A DNA stretch of 64,000 bases from Sulfitobacter sp. W027 (GTDB lineage: Bacteria > Pseudomonadota > Alphaproteobacteria > Rhodobacterales > Rhodobacteraceae). Made by a program: the position numbers and the translations under genes. Shown piece by piece: positions 33,508 to 42,690 of the stretch. Each line of letters starts with the position of its first letter. The stretch's first letter is position 1. The stretch covers positions 2,325,001 through 2,389,000 of the forward strand of contig NZ_CP083564.1 in assembly GCF_025143985.1 (NCBI RefSeq). The letters are read 5' to 3'. The notes beneath the pieces were generated by a model. That model ran no database searches. It worked only from the letters and a program-made list of their open reading frames with translations, and was not told the origin of the DNA.

Positions 33508-34661
33508 CCTGCTTCTGCCAGAGGCTGAGAGGCGCCTTCCACCTGCAAAGCGAGCAACGGATAGGTTCTGCGGGGCATTGCGACGTCGCCCTGCGCAAGG
33601 GCGGCCAAATAGAGCCGTTCAAACTTTGATACCATCGCCCGCGCATCGAACAGCCGCGCCACACGGGCGCGCGGCACCTCCGCAGGGATTGCAGACGCCA
33701 ATTGCAAGGCCTTTGCCAAGGCTTCGGGGCTGTCGTTTTGCGCAATCACCCCCGCTTCGCCCAGCACTTCGTCCACGGCCCCATGTGGGGTTGCCGCAAC
33801 CGGCAGTCCCGTAGCCATCGCCTCTACCGCCGCAAGGCCAAAAGGTTCCTCCCATTGCGGGGTGAAAAGCGCCACAGACGCCCGGCCGTAAGCTTGCCCA
33901 AGCGCCTTTGTGTCCAGATGCCCATCATATGTTACGTCGCCATAAAGATGGGGAATTACCAATTCGTTAAAATAGTCCTGATGTTCCACCACGCCGTAGA
34001 TGCGCAGCGGCACCCCGGCGATCTGCGCGGCCGCCGCCGCCAGATGCGTCCCCTTGGTCGGGGTGATCCGCCCTGCCCAGACGGCACTGCCGTCCCCCGG
34101 CCCGCCTTGGGACCATTCGGTCAAATCGATCCCGTTGTGCACCACATGTGCCGTCTCAGGTGCGCCTTCAGGCCACCAGATATCCCGCTGGCGGGCAGAA
34201 ACGACGGAGGACAGGTGCCACGGCGCTGCCCCATCCATCAGCGCGCCGCGCAAGACTTTAAACGGCGGAATATGCAGCGAGCTCACCATCGTCAGCTGCT
34301 CCGCCCGTGACAGGCGCGGCAGATAGCGGTGCAACGCGTTATTATGCACCACATCAAAGCCCCCTTCCAGCAACAGCCGCGCCGCGCGGGCATAGCAAGC
34401 GTCAAGGTGTTCGTTCAGCGCATCGGTGCCGTGGAAATCATGCCAAGGGTAGCGCGCGTCGTAATGCGCCTCACAGATCGGCAGCAATTTGACCCCCGGA
34501 GGCAGCCCTGTTGCACTGTCGCCGCTGGCCAATAGCGTCACGTCATGGCCCCGCTCCGCCAACATCCGGGCGAGACCATGGGTGAAGGCCTCCATGCCCC
34601 CCTTGAACGGTGGGGCAATGGGGTGCCGAATATGGCCGACGATGGCGATGCGCAGGGTCAT
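33504..34661 (-). CDS. Glycosyltransferase family 4 protein
   Basis: Retaining GT-B glycosyltransferase of 385 aa. The N-terminal donor/acceptor fold begins MTLRIAIVGHIRHPIAPPFKGG, and FTPQWEEPFGLAAVEAMATG carries the GT4 EX7E motif (E in WEEPFGL to E in VEAMA) in the C-terminal half. It is the last gene of a four-gene glycosyltransferase operon and overlaps its upstream neighbour by four bases (ATGA). Donor and acceptor are unknown. Confidence 0.88.
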   Translation of the reverse strand: MTLRIAIVGHIRHPIAPPFKGGMEAFTHGLARMLAERGHDVTLLASGDSATGLPPGVKLLPICEAHYDARYPWHDFHGTDALNEHLDACYARAARLLLEGGFDVVHNNALHRYLPRLSRAEQLTMVSSLHIPPFKVLRGALMDGAAPWHLSSVVSARQRDIWWPEGAPETAHVVHNGIDLTEWSQGGPGDGSAVWAGRITPTKGTHLAAAAAQIAGVPLRIYGVVEHQDYFNELVIPHLYGDVTYDGHLDTKALGQAYGRASVALFTPQWEEPFGLAAVEAMATGLPVAATPHGAVDEVLGEAGVIAQNDSPEALAKALQLASAIPAEVPRARVARLFDARAMVSKFERLYLAALAQGDVAMPRRTYPLLALQVEGASQPLAEAG

Positions 34662-35602
34662 TCCGCCGCGATCCGCTCTTCGCCGCGCAGATAGCGCAGC
34701 ACGCGCGCGGTATTGGCATAGGGCTGGTCGGACTGCTGCTCACAGAGCGCGAAGTCATCCGCGTCCGGTTCGCGCAGCTGCACCAGCGCATCGCCATCCG
34801 TCCCCACCAGCCCCATCAGACGAAAGGCGGTGAGCCAGTGGTTCATGGTGCGATGACCCCATTTATCCGCGAAAATCTCGGTATTGCGCAGGATCGACGG
34901 GATGTGGTGGATCGGCGGCATGCAATGGGGATGATGCTGGTGAAAGACCTTTGCCCCCTTCGCCCAATGGATCGGCACACCGCGCTCGTCCAACTCACGG
35001 CCAAAGTCGGTATCCTCGCCCCCATATCCGGTGAAGCGTTCGTCAAAACCGCCGGATTTAACCCAATCCTCACGATGAATGGCAAAGTTCAGCGACCAGA
35101 AACAGCGGTAGTCATTGCAACGTTTCAACCCTTCGGCGGGCGGCCCTTGGCGATCCGAATGGCGCACGGCTACGGCTTCAAGCTTGGGATAGCTCCATCC
35201 GTCTGTTGCGGTGCCAGCGGGAAGGTAGTTGACCTCGCCCATGATCAGCCCATTGCCCGGAACCGCATAGCCCATGTAATCGGCAATAAGTTCTGGTGCC
35301 GGAATGCAATCTACATCGAGAAAGACGAGACATTCCCCTGCGGCCTCTGCCGCAACGGTATTGCGGGCGCGGGACAGCGGCAGTTCGCGGCCCGTGACCT
35401 GCACCTGACGGATCGGGAAATCGGTCTGGGGCAGGTTGTCATAGAGCGTATCTTGCATGACTCCGATCACCAGTTCATCCGGTTGCCGGGTCTGACGGGT
35501 CAGGCCAAGGATCACATTGCGCAGATGTGCCGCGCGCCCCCGTGCGAGCGTTAATGCACTGACAGTGGTGCCCTTAGGCGCGGATGGGGTGAACGACGTC
35601 AT
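34658..35602 (-). CDS. Glycosyltransferase family 2 protein
   Basis: Inverting GT-A glycosyltransferase of 314 aa. The nucleotide-sugar motif is CLVFLDVDCIPAPEL (DVD-type metal motif, about residue 95), and the catalytic base region is GGEDTDFGREL (ED motif, about 195). Upstream, LSRARNTVAAEA fits the GT2 pattern. The length is typical. It overlaps the upstream GT gene by 29 bases and the downstream one by four, so the four genes are translated as one unit. Confidence 0.88.
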   Translation of the reverse strand: MTSFTPSAPKGTTVSALTLARGRAAHLRNVILGLTRQTRQPDELVIGVMQDTLYDNLPQTDFPIRQVQVTGRELPLSRARNTVAAEAAGECLVFLDVDCIPAPELIADYMGYAVPGNGLIMGEVNYLPAGTATDGWSYPKLEAVAVRHSDRQGPPAEGLKRCNDYRCFWSLNFAIHREDWVKSGGFDERFTGYGGEDTDFGRELDERGVPIHWAKGAKVFHQHHPHCMPPIHHIPSILRNTEIFADKWGHRTMNHWLTAFRLMGLVGTDGDALVQLREPDADDFALCEQQSDQPYANTARVLRYLRGEERIAAE

Positions 35603-36731
35603 GTGTAACTCCGGTTTCTTTGGATGTGTCTAAAAGCAACTGTTCTGTTAGGCCGGTCAACCACACGGCCGTCTCGGCTGCGGCATCCTCATTGACCAAG
35701 GCCCGCTGCACGGCCGGGTCATGGCTATTAAGCGTGCATTGGATTGCTTCGCGCCACGCCTCTGCCGACGACGGGAAATGTGGGAGATGATGCGCCGCTC
35801 CCGCGCGGTGCAGCGCTGCAGCCTTCTCGATCTGTTCATCAAAATACCGCCACTCCGGCACGGCTAGCCACGGCGTCTCAGCCGCAAGGATCTGATGGCA
35901 GGTGGTGTTGCCGGTTGAGGCCACGACCATATCCGCCGCCGCCAGATACTCCGCCGCGTTGTCGACCCAGCCGTGATGCTGCAGGTTCGCAGGCTCCGTC
36001 GCATGCCAGTCGCGTGCCATCTGACCGATGGTGATGAATGCTGTGTCAGGCATGGCCCGCGCCGCGATGCCAAAAGGAGCAGAGGCAAAGCCGGTGCCGC
36101 CCCCGCCTGACATGACAAGCACCATGCGCTGCTTCGGCCCGACGCCAAGCTTTTCGCGCAACATGGCGCGCCGCGCTGGATCGGGGCGCTTCACGTCGAC
36201 CCCCAATCCCCCGGCGAAATGCGTCTTTTCCATATGGCTTGCGGGCCAATCAGGCTGCGCCAGCGCCTTCGCACCGGGGCAAAGCAGTCCGACCGCCCCG
36301 TCATAGGCAGCCTGATGCCCCGGATCACTCCGCCGCCCGTGTTGCAGCACTTTCACATGCGGGACCGAGCAGATCCGCGCAAGCTGGGCCACCTCCGCCG
36401 AGACATCGCTGATCATCAGCACCGGGTTGGCACTGGCGAACCACCCGGTCAATTGCGCCATCGCCTGCCGAATACCCGGCCAGCCGAGCGGCGCGCAATG
36501 CACCGTGTCTGGCGCGGTTGTGGTGTCGTTGATGTCCTCCGCGCCGTTGGGCTCGAAAAGCGACGGCAGAGCGATAACCTCAACCTGTCGGGTAAAGGCG
36601 GGGAAAATGTCGGGCTTCGCACAAAAGACGGTCACCGGTTGGCTGGCAGGCAATGCATTGACCACCGCAGCGCAGCGCTCTGCGTGGCCCCGGCCCTGAT
36701 GGTGAACGAAATAACCGATGGGCCGCGTCAT
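35574..36731 (-). CDS. MurG-like (GT28/GT1-type) glycosyltransferase
   Basis: Glycosyltransferase of 385 aa with a GT-B fold. The N-terminus (MTRPIGYFVHHQGRGHAERC) and the C-terminal donor site (VASTGNTTCHQILAAETPWL, PEWRYFDEQIEKA) resemble MurG and UGT-type enzymes that use UDP-sugars. A Gly-rich loop (LVMSGGGGTGFA) sits in the middle. It overlaps the GT4-HAD gene upstream by four bases. Not a cell-wall MurG, given the context and divergence; the acceptor is unknown. Confidence 0.85.
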   Translation of the reverse strand: MTRPIGYFVHHQGRGHAERCAAVVNALPASQPVTVFCAKPDIFPAFTRQVEVIALPSLFEPNGAEDINDTTTAPDTVHCAPLGWPGIRQAMAQLTGWFASANPVLMISDVSAEVAQLARICSVPHVKVLQHGRRSDPGHQAAYDGAVGLLCPGAKALAQPDWPASHMEKTHFAGGLGVDVKRPDPARRAMLREKLGVGPKQRMVLVMSGGGGTGFASAPFGIAARAMPDTAFITIGQMARDWHATEPANLQHHGWVDNAAEYLAAADMVVASTGNTTCHQILAAETPWLAVPEWRYFDEQIEKAAALHRAGAAHHLPHFPSSAEAWREAIQCTLNSHDPAVQRALVNEDAAAETAVWLTGLTEQLLLDTSKETGVTHDVVHPIRA

Positions 36732-38776
36732 TGCGCCACCATCTTGACAGGTGGCTCCATCGTGTTGATCGCAAGACCGAAGGTTTCCAGCCCCTCCAAA
36801 ACCCCGGCAGCATGAGCAGCGCGGGCTTGGTAAAGACGCCCGCCCCCCAAACGGTCGCGCAACCCGTCCATCGCGTTGCCCACCAGAATGCCACGGCCCG
36901 GCCCGTCCTGTACCGCCTGTAACATGTCGAAATCATTGCCGCTGTCCCCGGCCACCACGACTCGTTCCATCGGCATGCCCAATCGCCGCGCCGCCGCGCA
37001 AACCGCAGCCCCCTTGCCCGCAGCCAATGGCAGAACGTCAATCAGCCGATCATGCGAGGCCACGACCTGCGCCGCCACATCACGCCGTGCCAGATAGCGC
37101 TCCAACCGCCGCGCGGTGCGCATGTCGCCGAACCCGCTGAGCTTCCAGCGCCGCTGTTCGACACGTGCCTGCCAGTTGAACCCGAACGCCATCAGCGCCC
37201 GCTCCACACGGTTGCGTTCCCAACCCGCATCAAGTTTCCGGGCAAAGCGCTCATCCAGACAAAGTCGCCCCTGATCGTTGGGCAGATAGACCTCCGTGCC
37301 GACCGAGGTGATGAAAACACGCGGCATCGGCAGGTTCCAATCGCGCAGGATGCGCCGCGCCTCCGGAAGGCTACGCCCGGTCGCCACGGCAAAGATCGGA
37401 CGGTCGCGCGTGATCCAAGCATTGAACAGCGCCGCCGATGGCGCGCAGCCGGTAAGGGTGTTGTCAATATCGCTGGCCAGCATGACCCGCGCGCCTTCAA
37501 GGGGAACGGCGTGGCAAATATCCTCGCAGATAAGCTGGACCTCCTCGGCCCATTTCGACCAGTCATAGCGTCCGACATGGGTGCGCCCGGCCTCCGAAGC
37601 GTCTGACCAACGCACGCGGTCATCCAAAAGGCTGAGAAGGGCCGCTTCAATTGCCTCGCGGTCACGCGGCGGCACGCAGATGCCATGGCCAAGGTCGGCC
37701 ACGATATCGGCAGGGCCGCCCTCTTGTGTGGCCACAACCGGCAGCCCATGAGAGGCCGCCTCTAACATGGTCAGACCAAAGGGTTCATGCAAAGCGAGAT
37801 TAACAAAGACGCCGCCACTCTGGGCCGCAGCCTCATAAAGGGCCGCCACATCCCCCTGTGTGTGGCGCGGTGGAAAGGCCACTTTGCCGCGCAGGTCAGA
37901 AGTCTCTAAAATTTCACGCAGCTTGCCGAGTTCCGCCCGCGCCTCGGGGTTCGCTTGCAGGGCATCACCGTGCTGACCAGCAAGGATCACAAGGTTCGCC
38001 CGCGCCTGTAGCTCCGGGCTGTCCGCGTATACCCGCGCCAGGGTCGCAAGGTTTTTGCGGGCGACGGGGCGGGCCACGGCAAGCAGCATCGGGCGGTCGG
38101 GACCATCAAGGGTACCTGCCAAAAGCGCGCGCCCCGCCCCGATCTTTGCCGGACGGCGCAATGACACACCGGGAGAGACGCGGTGCACCCGCGCCTGCGC
38201 ACCGGGCCCATAGGCCGCCACCTGCACCTCCGCCTCATCCCGCGAAGACAGCACGACGGCATCTGCATCGACCAAAGTCCGCCGCTCCGCCTCTACCCGC
38301 GCACCGTCAACCACTGCGCCCGATTTGCTCAGCGCCAGAGAATGCGGCGTATAGATCACCGGAATGCCGAACCGTTCCCGCGCTGCCAGCGCCAGTTGCG
38401 CCGCATCGGAAAAATGCGCGTGGATAACATCCGGAAGTCGCTTCGCCTGTGCCAAATCCTCCAAAAACGCTTCCACCAAAGCAGGGATCTCGGCGGCCAG
38501 ATTCTCTTTGCTGAGATATCCCCGCTGCCCCGTCCAAAGCCGCCGGATCGACAGGCCACGGCCCACTTGCTGATCGGTCTGGGCGTGAACTGCCCCAAGG
38601 GTCGGCTCATCGAATGCCCGGGTCACGATCTGCACTGCGTCCACATCGCTCCGCGCGGCCTGCGCGCGGGCGGCCCCGAGGATGTAGGCGATGTGACCGC
38701 CGGTATCCTCGGTCACGCCGTAATTGACAGTCGGAGCCGTGAGGCAGCCCCCAAGGGCAATGTGACAAATGAACAT
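36728..38776 (-). CDS. Fused GT4 glycosyltransferase and HAD phosphatase (sucrose-phosphate-synthase-like)
   Basis: Bifunctional protein of 682 aa. Residues about 1-425 form a GT4 domain in the sucrose-phosphate-synthase style: VTEDTGGHIAYILGA at 21-35, LWTGQRGYLSKENLAAEIP near 80, PDVIHAHFSDAAQLAL near 115, and the EX7E motif LHEPFGLTMLEA around 331-339. Residues about 430-670 are a HAD-IIB phosphatase with MLASDIDNTLTG (nucleophile Asp about 436) and VVAGDSGNDFDML near the end. Such a fusion would make a phosphorylated glycoside and dephosphorylate it. It is first in the four-gene operon. The true product is unknown; sucrose, mannosylfructose or a glycan precursor are options. Confidence 0.85.
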   Translation of the reverse strand: MFICHIALGGCLTAPTVNYGVTEDTGGHIAYILGAARAQAARSDVDAVQIVTRAFDEPTLGAVHAQTDQQVGRGLSIRRLWTGQRGYLSKENLAAEIPALVEAFLEDLAQAKRLPDVIHAHFSDAAQLALAARERFGIPVIYTPHSLALSKSGAVVDGARVEAERRTLVDADAVVLSSRDEAEVQVAAYGPGAQARVHRVSPGVSLRRPAKIGAGRALLAGTLDGPDRPMLLAVARPVARKNLATLARVYADSPELQARANLVILAGQHGDALQANPEARAELGKLREILETSDLRGKVAFPPRHTQGDVAALYEAAAQSGGVFVNLALHEPFGLTMLEAASHGLPVVATQEGGPADIVADLGHGICVPPRDREAIEAALLSLLDDRVRWSDASEAGRTHVGRYDWSKWAEEVQLICEDICHAVPLEGARVMLASDIDNTLTGCAPSAALFNAWITRDRPIFAVATGRSLPEARRILRDWNLPMPRVFITSVGTEVYLPNDQGRLCLDERFARKLDAGWERNRVERALMAFGFNWQARVEQRRWKLSGFGDMRTARRLERYLARRDVAAQVVASHDRLIDVLPLAAGKGAAVCAAARRLGMPMERVVVAGDSGNDFDMLQAVQDGPGRGILVGNAMDGLRDRLGGGRLYQARAAHAAGVLEGLETFGLAINTMEPPVKMVAQ

Positions 38777-38924
38777 GAATGGGCCTCCTTATGGAGGGGG
38801 GACCCCATTAATGGCCCTTCCGTTCCGATAACAAATATTAACGCATATATTTCTGGAAAGGGGTCCGGGCGGCGCTAGCTGGCCTTCCACCGTGCATCTG
38901 CGCACGCCCCGTTTGAGCAGGCCG

Positions 38925-39704
38925 ATGACCGCAAAAATCCCATCACGCTATCTGTTTATCGGCGGGCTGCACCGCTCTGGAACGTCGCTGGTCAATCGGC
39001 TTGCAAATGCCCTGCCCGGCGCGGGTGGGATCACCGGATCGGCAGCGCCAGAGAATGAAGGCGTCTATCTGCAAGGTGCCATCGCCCATACTGCGCAGTC
39101 CGGACGGCCCATGCATTTCGCAACCAATCCGGCTGAGCATCTCACCGAAGCGCACCCGCTGAACACTCTGGAGACCAAAGAACGGCTGGAGAGTGACTGG
39201 TCTGCGTGGTTCGCCCCTGACCTGCGCTGGCGGGTTGAGAAGTCACCAGTGAACCTGACCCGCATGCGGTTGATGCAGCAACTCTTTCCCATGTCGCAAT
39301 TCATCGTCGTCTTGCGCCACCCCGAGGCCGTCGCCGCCTCGGTCGCGTCATGGGTCGATGCTCCGGCGCAGAAGTTGATTGACCATTGGATCGCAGCGCA
39401 AGCGCAGCTGTTGGGCGACCTGCCTTACCTCCATGCGGCAATGGTGCTGCGTTACGAGGATATCGTCGCCGACGCCCCCCGCTCGCTGCGCCAGATCGCG
39501 CGTTTCCTCGATTTGCCGGAGGCGGCCCTCCCCGAGGGGATCGCGGACGGCAACCAGAGCTATGTCGGAGCCACCCGGATGACAGCTTCACAGGCGCGTG
39601 ACGCCGCCCACTGGGGCTATACGCCGGGGCTTGAGGTCGCCCCATGGCCGGGACTGTTGCAACACCCGCTCAGGGCGGTGCGTGATGCCGTTGCGGCAGC
39701 TTGA
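38925..39704 (+). CDS. Sulfotransferase-family protein
   Basis: Cytoplasmic-looking protein of 259 aa with the PAPS-binding P-loop GGLHRSGTSLVNR (5'-phosphosulfate loop) and the 3'-phosphate loop FIVVLRHPEAVAASVASW. It should transfer sulfate from PAPS to a hydroxyl or amine of a glycan or lipid. Divergent from the four-gene GT operon (gap about 150 bp). I start at the ATG at 38925; a GTG at 38892 would add 11 residues. The location next to glycosyltransferases suggests its acceptor is their product. Confidence 0.85.
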   Translation: MTAKIPSRYLFIGGLHRSGTSLVNRLANALPGAGGITGSAAPENEGVYLQGAIAHTAQSGRPMHFATNPAEHLTEAHPLNTLETKERLESDWSAWFAPDLRWRVEKSPVNLTRMRLMQQLFPMSQFIVVLRHPEAVAASVASWVDAPAQKLIDHWIAAQAQLLGDLPYLHAAMVLRYEDIVADAPRSLRQIARFLDLPEAALPEGIADGNQSYVGATRMTASQARDAAHWGYTPGLEVAPWPGLLQHPLRAVRDAVAAA

Positions 39705-39708
39705 TGCC

Positions 39709-40713
39709 CTAATCGTTCCCAAACACACCAGTCAACGCACGTTTGACGATGCCCCGCACGCCGGGACGTTTCTCGCGGGCAAAGGGCAGTGGGCGGCAGA
39801 CTTCAATCGCGGCCACGCCCACCCGCGCGGTCAGCGCGCCATTCACCAGCCCTTCGCCGAAACGACGGCTCAGCTTGGCGACGATGGACCCGCCCAACAG
39901 CGGCTCGATCAGGTCATCACCCACCGCCACAGCCCCCGTCGCCACCAGATGCGACAGCACCGCGCGGGTCAGCCGCCATGAGCCAAAGAACCCCGAGCGC
40001 CCACCGTAGATCTCCGCAATCCGTCGGATCATCCGTAGGTTGCTGCTGAGTGCTGCGGCCACATCGGCCAAAGCTAAGGGCACCAGCGCCGTCACGGCGG
40101 CGACCTGCCGGGCGGCGGCCTCAACCTCGCGGGTGGCGGCGCGGTCTAGCGGGGCCAGAACCTCGCTCTCGGCCAGACCCAGCAACGCTTCTGCATCGAA
40201 TTGATCGCCCCGCAGTTCGGTCAGCCGATCGCGGCCCCAGCGTGTGTCTTCGCGATGTTTATAAAGCGTCTCAAGCCGATCCGTCACGCTGCGGGCGGCG
40301 GACAAATCTTCCTGCGCCAGCGCCTCGCCCGCATCATGGCGCAGCCCGTCCAGCCGCGCGAGCCGCCCAAAGGCCGCCATCTCCCGCAACGACAGTAACA
40401 GCAAGACCAGCAAGAACGCCCCAATCAGCAGCGTCATCGCCCAGCCCATCAGCGGGTAACGTGCCATCAGATCGGTTACAAATGTCCAAGCCGCGATCGA
40501 CACCAGCGCCGTCACCAGCGCTCCCGCCAGCGCCCAGAACAACCGCACCAGCCGCGAAGGTTTGCGTGCCGCAAGCCGCGCGGCGATCTGCATCGCTTGG
40601 CCCTTGGGCGGGGGAACATCGGTGTCAAACTCCGGCACCGCGGGCGCATCGGCGACCGAGGGCTGAGGTTTGCTATCTTCCTCAAGATCGAACAGGATCG
40701 GTCCGCGGGCCAT
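39709..40713 (-). CDS. YcjF/TIGR01620-family membrane protein (DUF697)
   Basis: Protein of 334 aa with an acidic N-terminus, two adjacent membrane helices (about residues 60-82 and 89-112) and a C-terminal DUF697-type region (SGFFGSWRLTRAVLSHLVATGAVAVGDDLIEPLLGG). In E. coli, ycjF lies next to ycjX; here the same pair is separated by a GNAT gene. Function unknown, thought to be linked to stress (phage-shock-associated) membrane processes. Its ATG overlaps the GNAT stop. Confidence 0.85.
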   Translation of the reverse strand: MARGPILFDLEEDSKPQPSVADAPAVPEFDTDVPPPKGQAMQIAARLAARKPSRLVRLFWALAGALVTALVSIAAWTFVTDLMARYPLMGWAMTLLIGAFLLVLLLLSLREMAAFGRLARLDGLRHDAGEALAQEDLSAARSVTDRLETLYKHREDTRWGRDRLTELRGDQFDAEALLGLAESEVLAPLDRAATREVEAAARQVAAVTALVPLALADVAAALSSNLRMIRRIAEIYGGRSGFFGSWRLTRAVLSHLVATGAVAVGDDLIEPLLGGSIVAKLSRRFGEGLVNGALTARVGVAAIEVCRPLPFAREKRPGVRGIVKRALTGVFGND

Positions 40714-41177
40714 CAGGCGGCCTCCCTCTGCCAGTGCAATGTCAAATCGGGCAGCCCTTCGTCATTGGCGCTGCCATCGCCGCGCGCGGTTTCGGCAAAA
40801 CCATGTTGGCGGTAGAAGGCAATGGCCCGCGCGTTGGCTTGAAAGGTCCAGCAGGTCAGCGACTTATGGCGCGACTTTAACGCGATCAACAGGGCCGAGC
40901 CGATGCCTTGCCCTCGCGCCGCATAGGACACATAGAGCGCGTCCAACTCGCCCCCCTCACAAGCGGCAAAACCGGTGATTTTGCCTGCTTGCTCGGCTAC
41001 GGTGACCCAGCCCCGCGCGATCATAGCATCTGCATGGGCGATGTCCTCTGCCGCTGTATGAATGCGCGGCAACCAATTGGTATCGCGCGCAAAATCGCTC
41101 ATGATGCCGCCTACAGCGCCCGCGTCCAAGGGCTGCGCTGGACGCAGAGTAGCGGGGCGGGTCAACACTTCGCTCAT
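40713..41177 (-). CDS. GNAT-family N-acetyltransferase
   Basis: Acetyltransferase of 154 aa with the acetyl-CoA motif YVSYAARGQGIGSALL (R/Q-x2-G-x-G/A) and the typical beta-strand IAFYRQHGFAE. The ATG overlaps the ycjX stop (ATGA) and the stop overlaps the ycjF start (CATCA on the plus strand), so it is embedded in the ycjX-ycjF operon. An upstream in-frame start at 41300 is rejected because it lies inside ycjX. The substrate is unknown. Confidence 0.88.
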   Translation of the reverse strand: MSEVLTRPATLRPAQPLDAGAVGGIMSDFARDTNWLPRIHTAAEDIAHADAMIARGWVTVAEQAGKITGFAACEGGELDALYVSYAARGQGIGSALLIALKSRHKSLTCWTFQANARAIAFYRQHGFAETARGDGSANDEGLPDLTLHWQREAA

Positions 41178-42601
41178 AGTCGGTCCCCGATCAGAAACTC
41201 CGCCGCGCGGTCGAGCCGGATATGCGGTGGCCCGTCGCCGGGGCGCAGGTCCAACACCGCCGGCGCAAAACGCATGATCTGGTAATCCGCCCCCAGCCAT
41301 TCCTGCGCGCCCTGCCGGGCGGGGGTCAGCAAATGCGCCGGGTCTTCGGGCAGTTCACCGGGGTAAAAAGCCGCCTGCCGCCCGCGCGTTTCATCATCGT
41401 TCAGCAGCGTGCCGCGCACCACGTCAAGTTGCTCTCCACCATGCGTCATCACGTCTTCGGTCGTGGCCCGCAGGCTGGCAATGGCCATCGCCCGCGTGCC
41501 CGCGCCCGCATATTGCGCCCGGTCCCGCGCGTCGCGGATCAGCGCCTGCATGATGCCGCTCAGCCGGGGATGCTGGCTGTGGTGCAGATGATCGGCCTTG
41601 GTGGCCGCAAACAGAATTTTCTCAACACGTTTGCCCCGCAGCAAGCTGGTCAGGAAGTTGTTTGTCCCCGGCCGGAACGCGCCCAAGATATCGGCCATGG
41701 CGCCCCGCAGGTCTTCGACCGCGCGCGGCCCTTGATGGATCGCGCCAAGCGCGTCGACCAGCACCACCTGTCGATCAATCCGAGAGAAATGATCCCGGAA
41801 GAAGGGCTGCACCACCTGTTTCTTATAGGCCTCGAACCGCCGCGCCATCTCGCGGATCAGCGATTTACGCGGTGCCCCGTCGAAGCCCGGCAGCGGCGCG
41901 AAGGTCAACACCGGCGATCCGGCCAGATCACCGGGCAGCAGAAACCGCCCCGGCGTGCAGTCGGAATAGCCATTGGCGCGGGCAGTTTGCAGGTAGACGG
42001 CAAAGCTGTCGGCAAGCCTGCGAGCGGTGGTTTCTTCTAGCTCGGCATGGGGATCGGTCTGCTCGGCCAGCGCGCGGTAGCCCGCCGCCTCCTCACGCGA
42101 GGCGATACGCTCAATCACCTGTGCAGACCATTCAGCGTAGGTGACATCCATCAACGCCAGATCGAGCAGCCATTCGCCGGGGTAATCCACGATATCCAGA
42201 TGCAGCGTGCGCGGCCCTTGCAGCCCAGCCAGCAACCCATTGGGCCGCACTTTGAGCGACAGCCGCAGTTCCGAAATCGCCCGCGTGCTTTCTGGCCAAT
42301 GCGGCGTCTTGCCGGTCAGCGCGGCAAGGTGGTTCTCATAGTCAAAACGCGGCACGGTATCGTCGGGCTGGGGCTGCAAAAACGCTGCCTCAATCCGCCC
42401 TTCAGAGGCCGCGAGCAGCCCCGGCATCCGCCCCCGGTCCAGCAGGTTCGCCACCAGAGACGTGATGAAAACCGTCTTGCCCGACCGCGCAAGCCCCGTG
42501 ACCCCAAGCCGGATCACCGGCTCGAAAAACGTCTCGCCCACCGTGTCGGTGACATTCTCAAACTGCCGCCAAATGCCGTCGGCAATGCCTGTGATACCCA
42601 A
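41174..42601 (-). CDS. YcjX-family P-loop NTPase (DUF463)
   Basis: Protein of 475 aa with Walker A GVTGLARSGKTVFITS near residue 34, VLVDALGAIHQGPRA-type Walker B region and the conserved KILFAATKADHLHH, which may contact guanine. Family members are thought to be GTPases linked to stress. It is the first gene of ycjX-GNAT-ycjF. It diverges from truA with a gap of about 90 bp. Confidence 0.88.
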   Translation of the reverse strand: MGITGIADGIWRQFENVTDTVGETFFEPVIRLGVTGLARSGKTVFITSLVANLLDRGRMPGLLAASEGRIEAAFLQPQPDDTVPRFDYENHLAALTGKTPHWPESTRAISELRLSLKVRPNGLLAGLQGPRTLHLDIVDYPGEWLLDLALMDVTYAEWSAQVIERIASREEAAGYRALAEQTDPHAELEETTARRLADSFAVYLQTARANGYSDCTPGRFLLPGDLAGSPVLTFAPLPGFDGAPRKSLIREMARRFEAYKKQVVQPFFRDHFSRIDRQVVLVDALGAIHQGPRAVEDLRGAMADILGAFRPGTNNFLTSLLRGKRVEKILFAATKADHLHHSQHPRLSGIMQALIRDARDRAQYAGAGTRAMAIASLRATTEDVMTHGGEQLDVVRGTLLNDDETRGRQAAFYPGELPEDPAHLLTPARQGAQEWLGADYQIMRFAPAVLDLRPGDGPPHIRLDRAAEFLIGDRL

Positions 42602-42690
42602 AGCTGCGCCCGTCCCTTTGTCTTTGGGGGTAACATAGGGCTGGCAGCCGGGGATTGCCAGAAGCGCCCGCCCGCGCTAATGCCCCGTCC

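Noticed and set aside
35574..36731. Assignment of the MurG-like gene as the cell-wall murG
   Set aside because: It lies in a glycosyltransferase operon far from any division and cell-wall genes, and its N-terminal Gly-rich pattern differs from the lipid-II-forming enzyme.
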